Shown: positions 1-16,632 of the stretch, one piece after another | Numbering within the stretch: the stretch's first letter is position 1 | Layout of the letters: each line of letters begins with the position of its first letter | Source of the DNA: Globodera rostochiensis | Taxonomy: Eukaryota > Nematoda > Chromadorea > Rhabditida > Heteroderidae | NCBI GenBank assembly: GCA_018350325.1 | Contig: JAEVLN010000007.1 | Coordinates: 3,825,804-3,889,803, forward strand | Length of the DNA stretch: 64,000 bases | Direction: 5' to 3' | The notes under the pieces: generated by a model | The model's database searches: none | The model's input: only the letters and a program-made list of their open reading frames with translations | Told to the model about the DNA's origin: nothing | Program-made: the position numbers and the translations under genes

Positions 1-346
1 AATTTTGCAGAGATTTTTCTAGTGACGAGCCAAGCTTTTTTCAAACCAAAAATTGCTAAAATTTAGAAATTAAAAAAAAAAACAATTTTTGCGTTAAGTT
101 TGTTAAACGATTTTTTCCAATTTTGTTGCGTAAAAAGTGATGTGTAATTCCGGGTTCAAAATATAAGTTTTGTAACACAATTTTATTTCTTAGCTCTAAT
201 CAAATTATGAAAGTTTTAATTATTAAATTTGATAATAAAAAAAACACCAATTTAATGCGTTTTTAATTAAAATTCAAAAACATAATTATAAATATATTTT
301 TTTAATTTTAATATCGACTCAATAAAAACAAATTTAAAATATTCAG

Positions 347-1659
347 CTAATTTTTGCGCGGGAATACACTTTTGCGGAAGAAAAAGCGTGGCACTTGGAA
401 CATTTTTGTTGCTTGGGTTGTGACCAGCATTTGAGTGGACAACGGTAAATGCCACAAATTTATTTTAATAAAAATTTTAATTTTATTTAATAACCTGTTT
501 CAGTTACATTGTCAAGGATGATCAACCGTTTTGTGTGGCTTGTTACATGCAAAAATTTGCGAGGGTTTTTTTTCAAAAAATAATAATTTTGGCATATTTA
601 AATTTCGAAGTTAGCCGTAGAGGACCGCGCCGCGCGGTCGGCCTCCGTTTGGCGCCGTTTTTGGCACCATTGTGAAAATGACGTCATAACTTTTTGATCA
701 ATTGAGCAAATCAAATGATTTTGATATCATTCGAAAGCAGTTTGTCTGTAGAAGTTAGATCCGAAAAGAGCTAAACGAATTAACATAGCTAAAAGAAGTT
801 GTGGCGCAAGGCGCGCCAAGACAGTACGAAAAGTTGTGATTTAGAAGACGTTTAAAGCCATAACCTTTTTGAGAAAAGTTGAATTGATTAGCTTTTAATT
901 GATCACCTGTAACAAAAAGTGAGCTTCTAAAGAAATGGATTTTGCTTGATTTTCTTTGCTAATAGCTAAGTTATGACTGATCGCGCCAGAACGGTCGGCG
1001 CCAAATTGTCCGGGTTTACGGTGGGACCGCGTCATTTTTCAAATTTTTGCGGAATATTTATTTCAATTCAACTAAAACTGCGATTTTTTTCGCGCTTTGA
1101 AACCTCCAATCCGAATGAAAAAAACCTAAGAAATTTCGAGATAAAAATATAAAAATTGTGCAGCACAGTCAATTAGTTAGTGTTCATCTAAGACTTGTCT
1201 GACGTGCAACGACAAAATTGCGCCGTTTGCACAGCGCGTCAGCTACGGTGACCTGCATTGGCATGCCGATGGGCGCTGTTTCAAGTATTATTTCTTAACG
1301 CGGGATCTGGAGAATCCCGATCGGGATCTCGATCCCGACTAACCGGGATAATCTCTCCCAACCGGGATCACGAATAACTGGGTCGGAATTTCAAAAACCG
1401 TGATAATTTCTCGCGATCCCCCTAGAAAACCGGGATACACCCTCCCAACCGGGATCCCGACTAACCGGGTCAAGGAATAATCCTTTCGAGTGAGGGGATC
1501 CCGTTCTACTCTATTTCCTAATTGAAATTTATTTTTAAAATGATTATTCATTTAAATTTAAGGTGCGGATACTGCTACAAGCCGTTGTCCAACGAACAAT
1601 TTCTACTCAAACAAACCCGTCCATTTTGCAGCTCTGAGTGCAAAATGGCAAGCGAATGA
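347..1659 (+). CDS. Testin-like LIM-domain protein, 3' exons only
   Basis: Four exons fit with consistent phase: 347-444, 504-564, 1193-1284 and 1563-1659 (stop TGA). They encode most of a LIM domain (LIFAREYTFAEEKAWHLEHF, then CCLGCDQHLSGQR, YIVKDDQPFCVACYMQKFAR) followed by a final LIM (TCLTCNDKIAPFAQRVSYGD, LHWHADGRCFKCGYCYKPLS, ending CSSECKMASE). The Cys/His spacing is that of zinc-binding LIM modules. The protein stops just after the last FCSxECK, as testin does; prickle proteins continue further. By family knowledge testin acts at focal adhesions and actin-rich junctions. The start, and any PET domain, lie left of the window. Introns 565-1192 and 1285-1562 are repeat-rich. Prickle or another LIM protein is the alternative. 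Confidence 0.8.
1285..1562. repeat. CCGGGATC-rich repeat in LIM-gene intron
   Basis: The last intron of the LIM gene carries repeated CCGGGAT and CCCGAC motifs in both orientations (about 1300-1500), resembling the sub-terminal repeats of the short inverted-repeat elements elsewhere in the window. No target duplication could be delimited. Confidence 0.45.
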
Positions 1660-2285
1660 GAATATTATCGAGGCAGCGCGATCGTTGACGAAAAACAATT
1701 ACCATTTTTGAATGTCTGACAAAAATATTTGATTTAAAGCGCACGAATGGTCCACAACATTCATTCATATTGATTTGATCGATTCGGAGTTCGAATCATG
1801 TCGAACACCCGAGGAAGCTACATTTGGACATTGACTTTTCGCGATATTTTGTTCGACTTAACCTCGGAGTTCGACGAGATTCTTCTCGAGTTAAACGGGA
1901 TTTGCGATCAGAAAGATTCTTGAAAAAAAAATGACCCAATAACCCAAACCGCATTAGCGCGATAACACACAACAACAACATCCTTTTTATTTATTTTAGG
2001 GCAATGATAATATCAAATTGATCCAACCGTTTGGGATTTGAAATGATCAAATGATGTAAAAAAAGTAAACCTCTGGAACCGGCGATGGCGCAAACAATTT
2101 GTTTTTTTGCAAATTTCCATAGTTTTTAAAATTATAAATGCCAGAAAAACATTAAGTTTTGAAGGAAAAAAACGCACAAGTTAAGAGAAAGAAAGAAAAG
2201 AAAAAATTTGCCGACTCTTTAACAGAATTTTTTTTTTGTGAATAATGCATTTTAAAAAGTGAGCGCGCCATTTTGGTCATAATTA

Positions 2286-7895
<5,610 letters not shown>

Positions 7896-8470
7896 TCAAA
7901 ACAAAATCAAATTTAGCGGTGCTGCGCCAAAAAGGAATTTTGTTGTTGCTCGATTGGCACAACCACTTTGGCTTCCCTTTTTTTCTTGGCTAAGCGAAAA
8001 GTGCTGACAAAATGAGTTTTTGAATGGACACTTTGAGAGGACGGCTGAAATAGTGGGCAAACGCGAGAGTGTTGTGAAAGAAGCGGAGGGCGGTGGCCGC
8101 CATCATTAATGATTTTTTGTTTAAAGTTTTCGTTTCAATAAAAATTTGTGTTTCAAAATTTCGCGCATACCTAAAGTAAAAAACCTAAAGTAAAAAACAC
8201 AAATCGCTTACAAAGTTTTTGGATAAGGGGGTGGGGGGTCGTCTCGATAGAGGCGCTGTCAAGAAATTTTTTGAAAAAAAAAATTTGATTTGATAATTTT
8301 TGAAATTCAAGTAATTTCATTGAAAAGGAGTTCAAAAAAGCTTAAAAATTATAAAAAATTCCCAAAAACATCCGTCCGTTTATGACTGATTTGACAAATC
8401 GAATGACTGCTGATTTGAAAAAATTTGCAGTCAAAGAAAATCAGAAAATTCCATTTTTTTTTGTTTGTTT

Positions 8471-8690
8471 TAGATTTATTTGGAATTGATCATCAGCAGA
8501 AATGGTGTTCAGTCGTCTCTATCCGTTTTTTATTGCGGCGGGAAGTTCTTCGGTGGCGTTTGTGTCCATTTTTTTTGTTTTAGATTTATTTGGAATTGAT
8601 CATCAGCAGAAATGGTGTTCAGTCGTCTCTATCCGTTTTTTTTTGCGGCGGGAAGTTCTTCGGTGGCGTTTGTGTTCGGCTCTCAGTGCT
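8471..8690. repeat. 110-bp tandem duplication
   Basis: The segment beginning TAGATTTATTTGGAATTGAT at 8471 repeats at 8581 almost perfectly, including TTGCGGCGGGAAGTTCTTCG. It is two copies with a 110-bp period in non-coding DNA. Confidence 0.85.
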
Positions 8691-8872
8691 CTACCAATGA
8701 ATGGTTACATTGGGTGGGCATCAAAAGGTATGCTCGTGCATTGAACGCAAAAAAAAGGGGGAAATTTACGAAAAATTGATCGTTTCCCTTACTTTTTTTT
8801 AAGAAAAAACTATTAAAATACTTAAAAAACAAACTTGATGGCCATTGAAAGGTCCAGTCCAGCCAGAAATCG

Positions 8873-9019
8873 GGTTAATAGTCCAATTGGTGCCCCATAT
8901 TTTTTGAAAAAAAACAATTTTTTTTTAAAGTTGATAAAAAGGCGTTTTTCTAGAGGTATTCGGGGAGACATTTTTGGATTTTTTCAAAAAATATGGGGGG
9001 CACCAACCAGACTATTACC
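8873..9019. mobile_element. 147-bp MITE, GGTWATA family, with 8-bp target duplication
   Basis: Long inverted ends, GGTTAATAGTCCAATTGGTG on the left and the complement of GGTAATAGTCTGGTTGGTG on the right, enclose a nearly palindromic core. AGAAATCG directly flanks both sides (8865-8872 and 9020-9027), an exact 8-bp target duplication. Elements at 14134-14472 and 29759-30071 have the same design. Confidence 0.8.
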
Positions 9020-9167
9020 AGAAATCGTGTACAACACCAGGGCCGTAGCCAGGGGGCCCCCCCCCCCCCGCCCAAAAAATTTTTTGAGAGAAAAAAACCA
9101 AAAGGGGAACCATTAATTTTTGGAACAATTTTCTTAACAATTATCGTTAAATTTTTGAAAAATTTCT

Positions 9168-9193
9168 CGGCGGCGCCTATCGGCACCGCCGAT
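9168..9193. repeat. Dispersed GC-rich hairpin repeat
   Basis: CGGCGGCGCCTATCGGCACC followed by GCC forms a hairpin. It sits in a longer shared context: an A/T-rich arm containing TTCTTAACAA before it and CTAAAAGTGAAGCAGAATTC after it. The same motif occurs in both orientations at about 15500, 18770, 18939, 20629, 25200, 25349, 34949, 42156 and 44968. Confidence 0.75.
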
Positions 9194-9312
9194 CCCCTAC
9201 CTAAAAGTGAAGCAGAATTCGCAAAAAAAAATATGAATTTTTTGAAAATTTTTAAACAAAAATGGAATAAAAAATGCACCCCTAATTTGGATCGGGTCCC
9301 CTACGGGCTTGT

Positions 9313-11421
9313 ATGACACTGATTTGTGAGTGCCGAGGTTTTGTGTTCAGTGCCAATGCCGACTCGGCGAGGACTGTTGTTCTTGCGCCCCAGGCGGCGC
9401 CCACAATTCCGTCCGGTTCAACTGTTGACAAAGTGCCGCCAATGCCCGTCAAGGTTGATGTGGACATGTTCGACGAGGCATGGAATAAGCCTTCGCGTGC
9501 CTCGGAAATAATGCGTTTCGGCTACCCGGGCTTTGACAATTTGCGCACATACGAAGTACGAAAAGCGCGGGCCGTGAAATCCAAAAAATAGAAATTTAAA
9601 AAGTCGAGAAAAGAGTTGTTTCTGGGATTTTGAGACCGTAGAACCCTTTACTTTATTTTGGACCCGAATACGAACAATTCCGAAAAAGTCGGGTTCAGGG
9701 TTCGAACGACTTTTTCCAAAAAAAAAACATTCAAAAATTTGTGGAGGGCATCCAAACTATTACCGAAATGTACAAAAAATTTAAGGATTTTGTGGTCAGC
9801 TACGATAGTCGAAATCGTACAGCCCATTGGGTGATGGAACATCTGTGTCCAGACCGGATTCAATACAACGAAAAAGTGGACAGAAGCAACAGCATGTTCA
9901 AGGAGGACGAGAGCATACATCCGTACTTCCGTTCCAAAAATGAGGATTATCGAGTGCGTTTGGAGAAATGGGAATTCATTAAGAGGACCGTACTCGGGTC
10001 GAACCCGGATTATTCGAACTCTTGGCTAAATAAAGCCCTGGATTATCCGGTCCGGGCCAAATTTTCCATTAAAAATTTATTCAAATTTTGACAAATTTGT
10101 TCAACCAAATCTCCCCCTCTTCTAGCGCAGCGGATACGACCGTGGACATTTGGCAGCGGCAGCCAACCATCGGACTACACAGACGGCAATGGACCAGACA
10201 TTTCTGTTGACGAATATGTCCCCGCAAGTTGGCAAGGTCCGTCCGTCTTGGCGCCAAATCGGCGGGCAAATTGAATGAACCCGAAAATTTGTTTAAAATT
10301 CGTACAGCAAAAAGCACGATTTTTAGCACATCGATCCTTTCTATCTTTGATTGTCTAAAAATTCTTGAAAGCAATGCTTTATAGCGCGTTTTTTGAGGCA
10401 ACTAGGTGGCTGTTGCCTTGGCGGTGTATGAAAATTTAAAAAAAAATTTTTAGGGCTTCAATAGGGACAAATGGAACGATTTGGAGAAGCACGTGCGGCG
10501 GACGGCACACAAAAACATGAACACGTACGTGTGCACAGGACCGCTGTACTTGCCGAAACTGGAGTCGGACGGGGCTTTGTATGTCAAATATAAGGTAGAA
10601 AGCGTTTTTTTCTGCTTAGCATAAACTTAGCAGATACAGGCCCAGCGCCTTTGATCGAAAACGAAATAAAAAAGACCTTGTAAAGTGTTCAATTTGCGTT
10701 TTGACCAATGCACAACTTCGTCAAGAATTTCAGTTGCTGGGGGGTGTACTTAATGGGCCAGTTGTTGATGTTTTTAGTCATTTTTTTAAAGGTTTTAGTT
10801 TTTTTTTTTTTTTGAATTTTAATTTTACTGCTCCGCAACTCACAAAAGCATTTCTTAGATTGCTTCTTCGCTAATTTTTTTTATCACCATATAGCTCATC
10901 GGCAACAGCAGAGTGGCGGTGCCGACCCATTTCTTCAAGGTGTTTTTGGCATGGCACACCGTTTCCCGGGCATTAATTCGTTTTATTTTTCGTGAAAGGC
11001 TGTGCTCATCGAGAAAACTGCGGACAACTTCGAGCTGGAGGTTGGAATTTATTGACGGTACTTTTATGCTTTACGTGTTAAGCCTTATGATTTTTTTTTT
11101 TAAAGTTTTTCCGGGAAATTTGAAAAGTTTTTTGTTTTTTGGAGTAGAGCGGGGCCGATGTTTTTGCATAAGCCGGGACCATGGATTGGCCAAAAAAAAA
11201 ATTGTTGCTGAGCACAGGTCTATTTGATGCCGAACGAGGCGATTCCGGACGAGAAGCCGATCGCGGACTTTCTGGTCGACATTGAGACGGTGGAAATTGC
11301 TGCCGGCTTCTTGATCTTTGGTCGCTTGTCCAATGAACAGCTTGTCAAAGTGAACGGGAAAAGCGCCAGCGCCGCCGACGGATTGTTGGGCCGAATTTTG
11401 GAAAAAATTGCGAGGAATTGA
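9313..11421 (+). CDS. Endonuclease G, mitochondrial DNA/RNA non-specific nuclease
   Basis: Seven exons sum to 954 nt (317 codons plus TGA): 9313-9555, 9786-9953, 10126-10236, 10454-10594, 10895-10939, 10999-11040 and 11218-11421. Family hallmarks occur in order: FGYPGFDNLRTYEDFVVSYD, RNRTAHWVMEHL, KEDESIHPYFRSKNEDYR, the catalytic SGYDRGHLAAAANHR with its DRGH histidine, LTNMSPQVGK, GFNRDKWNDLEKHVR carrying the metal-site Asn/Asp region, YVCTGPLYLPK, VAVPTHFFK and YLMPNEAIPDEKPI. EndoG (CPS-6 in C. elegans) sits in the mitochondrial intermembrane space and takes part in apoptotic DNA degradation and paternal mitochondrial removal. The first ~50 residues would be the targeting region; the start at 9313 is the first in-frame ATG but is not strongly supported. 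NOSIP follows 351 bp downstream on the same strand. Confidence 0.93.
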
Positions 11422-11772
11422 AAATGTTTGAATAGTATTATCATATTTTATACGGTTTGGGTTAAATGGTTCGGTTTGATTTTCAGCAATTTTGACTGTT
11501 TTTGTTCGATTTCAATGGAGAAAAAAAAATCGCTTTTTTCGAAAAAATTTGACCGAACCTGACGCCTTTTTATGAATTTGCTTCTACTGTATTGTATTGT
11601 TTTATTTATTGTTGTCTCAATTTTCACAGATTTGATTTTGCAAATAAATATATGAGGACCCTTTTTTTTTGTAATCACTTTTTTTGCAGAGGGAATTTGA
11701 CATTTTCCCGTTTTTTATTTATTCTCAACATTTTCATCATCAAAAACAAATTAAAAATTGTTAAACACAGCA

Positions 11773-13835
11773 ATGACTCGCCATGCCAAAAATGCAACGG
11801 CCGCGTCCGTTTACACGTACCACGAGCGCAGGAAGGACGCGCAGGCGTCCGGCTACGGCACGCTTCATGAACGACTTGGAAAGGTGCTGAAATGGACAGA
11901 AATTTGGTTTTTAAGTTCTTCAAAATTGCAAAAACATTTTTTGTGAAGTTTTTAAGAAAAAAATTAAAATTTGGTTGACAGAAATTTGGTTTCCAGGTTC
12001 TTCAAAATTGCAAAAACATTTTTTTTGTTGCAAAATTAAGAAGTTTTATGAAAAAGAAATTGGGGTTGCAAAAACATGGTGGTTTTTTTACAAATTTTTA
12101 TGAAAAAAAAAAATTAAGGTTTGCAAAACATTTTTTGTGAAGTTTTAAAGAAAAAATTAAAATTTCCATTTGTTATGTAGGATTCAATGAAGCCATTTGA
12201 CTGCTGTTCGCTGAGCCTTCAGCCATGCAGGTCTTCGGAAAAAAAATTTTTGCAAAAATATTTGAATTTTCCAACTTTTTAGGGAACCGCTGATTTCGCC
12301 CCAGGGCTTCATTTTTGAGCGGGAGTCCATTCTCAACTACATTTTGGACCAAAAACAGGCGTACAAACGGAAACTCAAAATTTGGGAGCAACAACGGCGC
12401 ACTGAGAACGAGAAGAAGGAGGCGGTTGGTCACTTTTTTTTTTCGATTTTTAGTTAAAAAACTTTAATTAAAATTAAAAAAAAATGCCAAACATTTTTTT
12501 GATAAAATTTAAAATTCCATTTTTTTCGGTGAAAAAATGCAAATTTTCGAGAAATTCGTCTCATTTTTGATGAGAAAATTGACTCATTTTTGGACAAAAA
12601 CTTAACTAAATAGTGAGAAAATCACATCTTTATACATTTTAGAAAAGGGCTCAACGCATTTTCCATAAAATTTAGCGGAATTTTTAATTTAAACAATTTA
12701 ATTTTGTCATTTATTCCGTAGGTTTTACGCCGTGAAGAGGACCAAATGAAGGCAAAATTTGCCTCCCTGGAGGCCGCACCGGTGCCATGGAAGACGGAGG
12801 TGCCGCCGGCGACGCCCGCCGGCGCACGCCTACTGAAGCGGACGTCGGCGGCACTGGACGACAATTTGGCACGGCTTTTCCAATCCAATATTTTCAACAA
12901 TTTTTTAATTCAAAAATCGCTTCTTCTTTTTTTTATAATTTAGCACTACTTAAGCCATTGGAGTGATCCAAAGAAACAAAAAAAGTTTTTCAGGCTGGGC
13001 CTAGCGGTGCCAAGGCGCGCCGAAGCGACGACGCATATGAGCCGGAAAGCGTGTCCAACATGGCCGGACACCGCGCAAAGGAGTGGCGCAGTTTCTGGGT
13101 GCCCGAGCTGAGCACCAGCGCCGAGCCGGATCGCATTGAGAAGCCGGTGTGTGTGCATGCCCGGAGGGGGGGGGGGGAAGGGGTTGCACATTTTTTTATA
13201 TTTGCAAAAGAATTTGCAAAAAAAAATTGGAACCGTTTAAATTTGACACAAAAAATGCCATAAAATTTTCACAGTCCTCCAAAATGTTGTGCCCGATCAG
13301 CGGGGAGGAGCTGAAACTGAAGGAATTGTTGCCGGTCAAATTCACGCCCATTGACTCGCGCATGCCATTTGCCAAGCTGGTTGCGCAGCCCAACCGCTAC
13401 AAGTGCCCGATCACCCACGACGAGCTTACCAACACGTCCCGTTGCGTTTATCTGAAGACATCGTAAGTTTTTTGATGAAAATTTATATAGTTAAAAAAAA
13501 TTTTCAGAATATTCTCAAAACCATTTTCCGAAAATTTGTCCGAATTTTTGCAATTTTGACAATGTAAATTTTGGCATGACCTACATATCATCATCATCAT
13601 CCATTTTTCATGATTTTCCAAAGAAGGCATTTTGCGAAAAATCATTTCGTTTTTTAGAAATTGCGTGGTCAGCTGGCAGTGCATGGACGTCATTCGCAAG
13701 GACATGGTGGACCCGTTGAGCGGCAAGCGGTTGACCGAGCCAGACATCATTGAACTGCAACGGGGCGGCACCGGCTACGCGGCCACCAACAAACTGGACG
13801 CCAAACTAATCAGACCGCAGCTGGAGCTGCAGTGA
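11773..13835 (+). CDS. Nitric oxide synthase-interacting protein (NOSIP), U-box-like E3 ligase
   Basis: Seven exons (11773-11883, 12181-12230, 12283-12424, 12722-12868, 12994-13146, 13275-13462, 13658-13835) sum to 969 nt, 322 residues. The N-terminus MTRHAKNATAASVYTYHERR is the family signature. A split U-box/RING-like fold follows: FDCCSLSLQPCREPLISPQG with GFIFERESILNYIL, then a charged helix. The second half has LCPISGEELKLKELLPV, YKCPITHDELTN, VVSWQCMDVIRKDMVDPLSG and LQRGGTGYAATNKL. In other animals NOSIP is a nuclear/cytoplasmic ubiquitin ligase linked to NOS and PP2A and found with spliceosomes. Exon 4 appears to end at a GC donor (12869), since no in-frame GT site exists before the next exon. 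The intercistronic gap to EndoG makes an operon possible. Confidence 0.93.
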
Positions 13836-15729
13836 TTGGCTACTGATCGGATAAATTTGTCGAATATTTTGGGAACTTAATGCATGGTTGGATGGGTGTT
13901 CTCCGTTGTGTGATATGCTCTGATCGATCAATCATTTTTGTTATCCGCAACTTTGCACAAGATCACTAATCATGACCGGCTTTGATCACTAGGGTGGTAA
14001 ATTAAATGCACATGCATATTTTTTGTCCTGAATTGAGTCTGGTTAGAAGGAACATTTTTAAAATTAAATCTTCTAAAATAAAAAAATCAAGCAACATATT
14101 CTAAAAAATAGAACTTTCTTAAACAAAAAATGGGGTAATACTTAAGCTGGTCCCCCCCCCCCCCATTATTTGAAAATAATAAAAATAATTTTCTAAGTGG
14201 ATAAAAAGGAGTTTCTAGGGGTGTTCGAGGCCGTAGATTCTGAATCTGATATTTATTTCGACCAATTTCAAACCCCGGACCCAGAATTCGAACAATTTTT
14301 CGAAAATTTCAAAATTTTCTAAAATTAATTTTACCCTTTAAATCATTCAAAAAACAATAAATATCAGATTCAATCTATGGCCCGAATACCCGTATGAACT
14401 CCTTTTTATCCACTTAGAAATGATTTTTATTTTTTTCAAAAAAATGGGGGGGCCAGCTTAGGTAAGTACTACAAAAATGGTACTTGGGATTCGTTTGTTG
14501 AATTGGATGATGTTAAATGATAAATCTGATGTCATATTCGTGATCAGCTACCTCGATAACCCCGGAGTACTTCTCAGTTTCATAAGAAATTTTTTGAAAA
14601 AAGCGCAAAATATTCTTCATACATGGCCAAGGGGGGGGCAGATCCCCGCCCCCCCCCACCACGCCGCACTCGGGCACCTCCCTACTGTACCACCTCGCTC
14701 CAAAATTTTGAAAAATAAATTTTTCTTAGCGTAAGGATAAATAAAGAAAGAAACAACATCGCAAGTACCAAAAATTGTAAATTCTGACCCCCCCTTTTCG
14801 GCTAAAATGGAGTTTAGGTAACACGCTCTAAATTCGACCAATCGACTCCTCTCTAAGCATAACGCACGAATCTGCAAAAAATTTTTCTGCGGAAACCACT
14901 TTGAAGGAAGTTACGGCCACTCAAAGTTGGCCAAAAACCATAGGGGGGAACCCTTTTGGTCAAAATTTTCCCGTTCCCGCGGGATTCCCGTTAAAAATGA
15001 ACGGGATTTCTACGGGAACGGGAAAAACACGGGATTCCCGTTCGGGATTCCCGTCCCGTACTTTTTGAAAACCCCGTTCCCGGAAATTTTTTTTTACCGG
15101 GCTCTAATAAAAACTGCGGCTCTTACAATAAATCTATTAATTAATATGTGCATACATGCGTATTAATCGTTTTTCTGATCAGCAGAATTAAAATCGCAAT
15201 TTTACAGGGTCAAAATTCGGGAATTCCCGTTGCCGGCCACATTCAGCGTACTTTGTTCGCTCATTGTCAGAAGGCGGCACGGGGTGCGCGTAAAATTTAT
15301 TTTTGAAAATCTCATCTCAAGATCTCCCTTGAATACAAATGAACTTTACGAGATTTTTTCGAGACCCGAGATTTTTCGGGAATCTCGACCTCGAGATCTC
15401 GCTCGAAAGAAGCTCGAGTTTCTCGATCTCGAACCCAAAATTTTCATGGAAACAGCTTTTCTTCACAAAGATTGCTAGTTTTTGTAAAAATTTCTTTCCC
15501 CGACGGCGCCTGTCGGCTTTTGCTGATTTTTTGACTAGTTTTTTCGAATTTTCACAAAAATGCCTGAACCTAATCTAACTTTGATGCAAATTTAAAACTT
15601 AGGTATTTTATAATGAATATAAATCATAAAATCAAAATTGAAAAAAACTCCGCCCGAAACAATACATTCGCGCAATGCGCGATCGCGATTCCCATCCCTA
15701 GTGTGCAGTCAAGGATGCATTTTTCTTCT
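13836..15729. other. Intergenic, repeat-rich
   Basis: This contains the MITE at 14134-14472 and GGGATTCCCG-type inverted motifs at 14960-15110 ending CCGGGCTCTA (one recognisable hAT-like end). Around 15320-15430 there is a tract of CTCGAGATCTCG palindromes. I see no credible gene. Confidence 0.55.
14134..14472. mobile_element. 339-bp MITE, GGTWATA family, with 8-bp target duplication
   Basis: The left end GGTAATACTTAAGCTGGTCC runs into a C homopolymer. The right end is its approximate complement (GGGGGCCAGCTTAGGTAAGT). AAAAATGG flanks both sides (14126-14133 and 14473-14480). The inverted arms extend more than 100 bp, including TTTTTATCCACTTAGAAATG-type sequence. No coding capacity. Confidence 0.8.
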
Positions 15730-16285
15730 CTAAATTTGGCTTTCCATCTTTTTAAACTGCGTTTTGAGATTTTCAACAGGATCAGCAATGTCACAATCGC
15801 GCATTTTTGGATTTGTTCTTTTTTTTGATTTTTGACTCAATTTGAATCCATTCTTTGGCTGAGTGTTCGCGTCTATTTTTTTCCCGATATCTTTCTTTTC
15901 ACGGAATTTTTGGATTTCACGTTTTTGCTGATCAAATTCAATGTTTTCACATTCATTGGACTTATTTTGCGGTTTATCAACAACACTCTCATTTTGATCA
16001 GTTGAGTTATGTTGATCAGACAAACGTTTAGCTTCTTTAGAATTTTTCTGATCAATATCATCCTGCTGAGGGCGCTGAATTGTTTCCATATTCCGACCAA
16101 TTTTCATCATCATTTACAAGCTTTTTGTGATCAGAAGCATTTGTGCCCGTCTTGAACTTCTTCTTTGACACGTTTCTCAAATTGTTCTGGGTCATCGCTC
16201 TGCTCGTCCCACCATCCAAATTCATATTTAATTTTAACTGTTGCATGCTTTCGAAAGGTATAGAAAATGTTTGATTTGGCTTCAT
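15730..16285 (-). CDS. Hypothetical hydrophilic Lys/Gln/Asn-rich protein
   Basis: ATG at 16285 opens a frame (MKPNQTFSIPFESMQQLKLN...) that runs to 16118. A 52-bp GT-AG intron (16066-16117) joins it in phase to 15730-16065, stop TAG, giving 167 residues. The product is strongly hydrophilic with many Lys, Gln, Asn and Asp and no signal peptide or membrane segment; it is probably disordered (KREIQKFREKKDIGKKIDAN). I recognise no family. It lies 347 bp upstream of the sideroflexin-like gene in divergent orientation. The intron model rescues two otherwise truncated frames, which supports it being real, but composition alone could produce this. Confidence 0.4.
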
Positions 16286-16377
16286 TTGAAAGAAGTTATA
16301 ACGAAAAAAACACTTAAAAAAGTGAACCTCGGGGCTGAACGAGTTGGGTTACGTCCGCTTTTTTTTAGATTAAATGC

Positions 16378-16475
16378 CGTATTTTTTCTTAGTAGACGAA
16401 ATGTCGCGTAGACAAAATGACGCTTAGACGAACTGTCGTATTTTTGCTTAGTAGACGAAATGTCGCGTAGACGAT
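16378..16475. repeat. Repeated TAGACGAAATGTCGC motif
   Basis: GTAGACGAAATGTCGCGTAG occurs near 16393 and again near 16452, with a related GTAGACAAAATGACGCTTAG between them. It is a short degenerate tandem repeat in the shared upstream region of two divergent genes. Confidence 0.6.
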
Positions 16476-16632
16476 CGGCACCTTTTGTTTTTGCAAAATA
16501 AAGTTTTAACCTTGTAAAAAACAGCGTTTTCTTAGGCCTGCAAAGTTTTCTCACTTTAAAAGCGCTTCACTCCGAACCTTCCTACATTCTCTTTTATTTC
16601 TTCTTCAACTGATTAACTCTTCCTTCGTTCAG

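Noticed and set aside
8502..8744. 80-residue frame with repeated FYPFF-type hydrophobic sequence
   Set aside because: It is a translation of the 110-bp tandem duplication.
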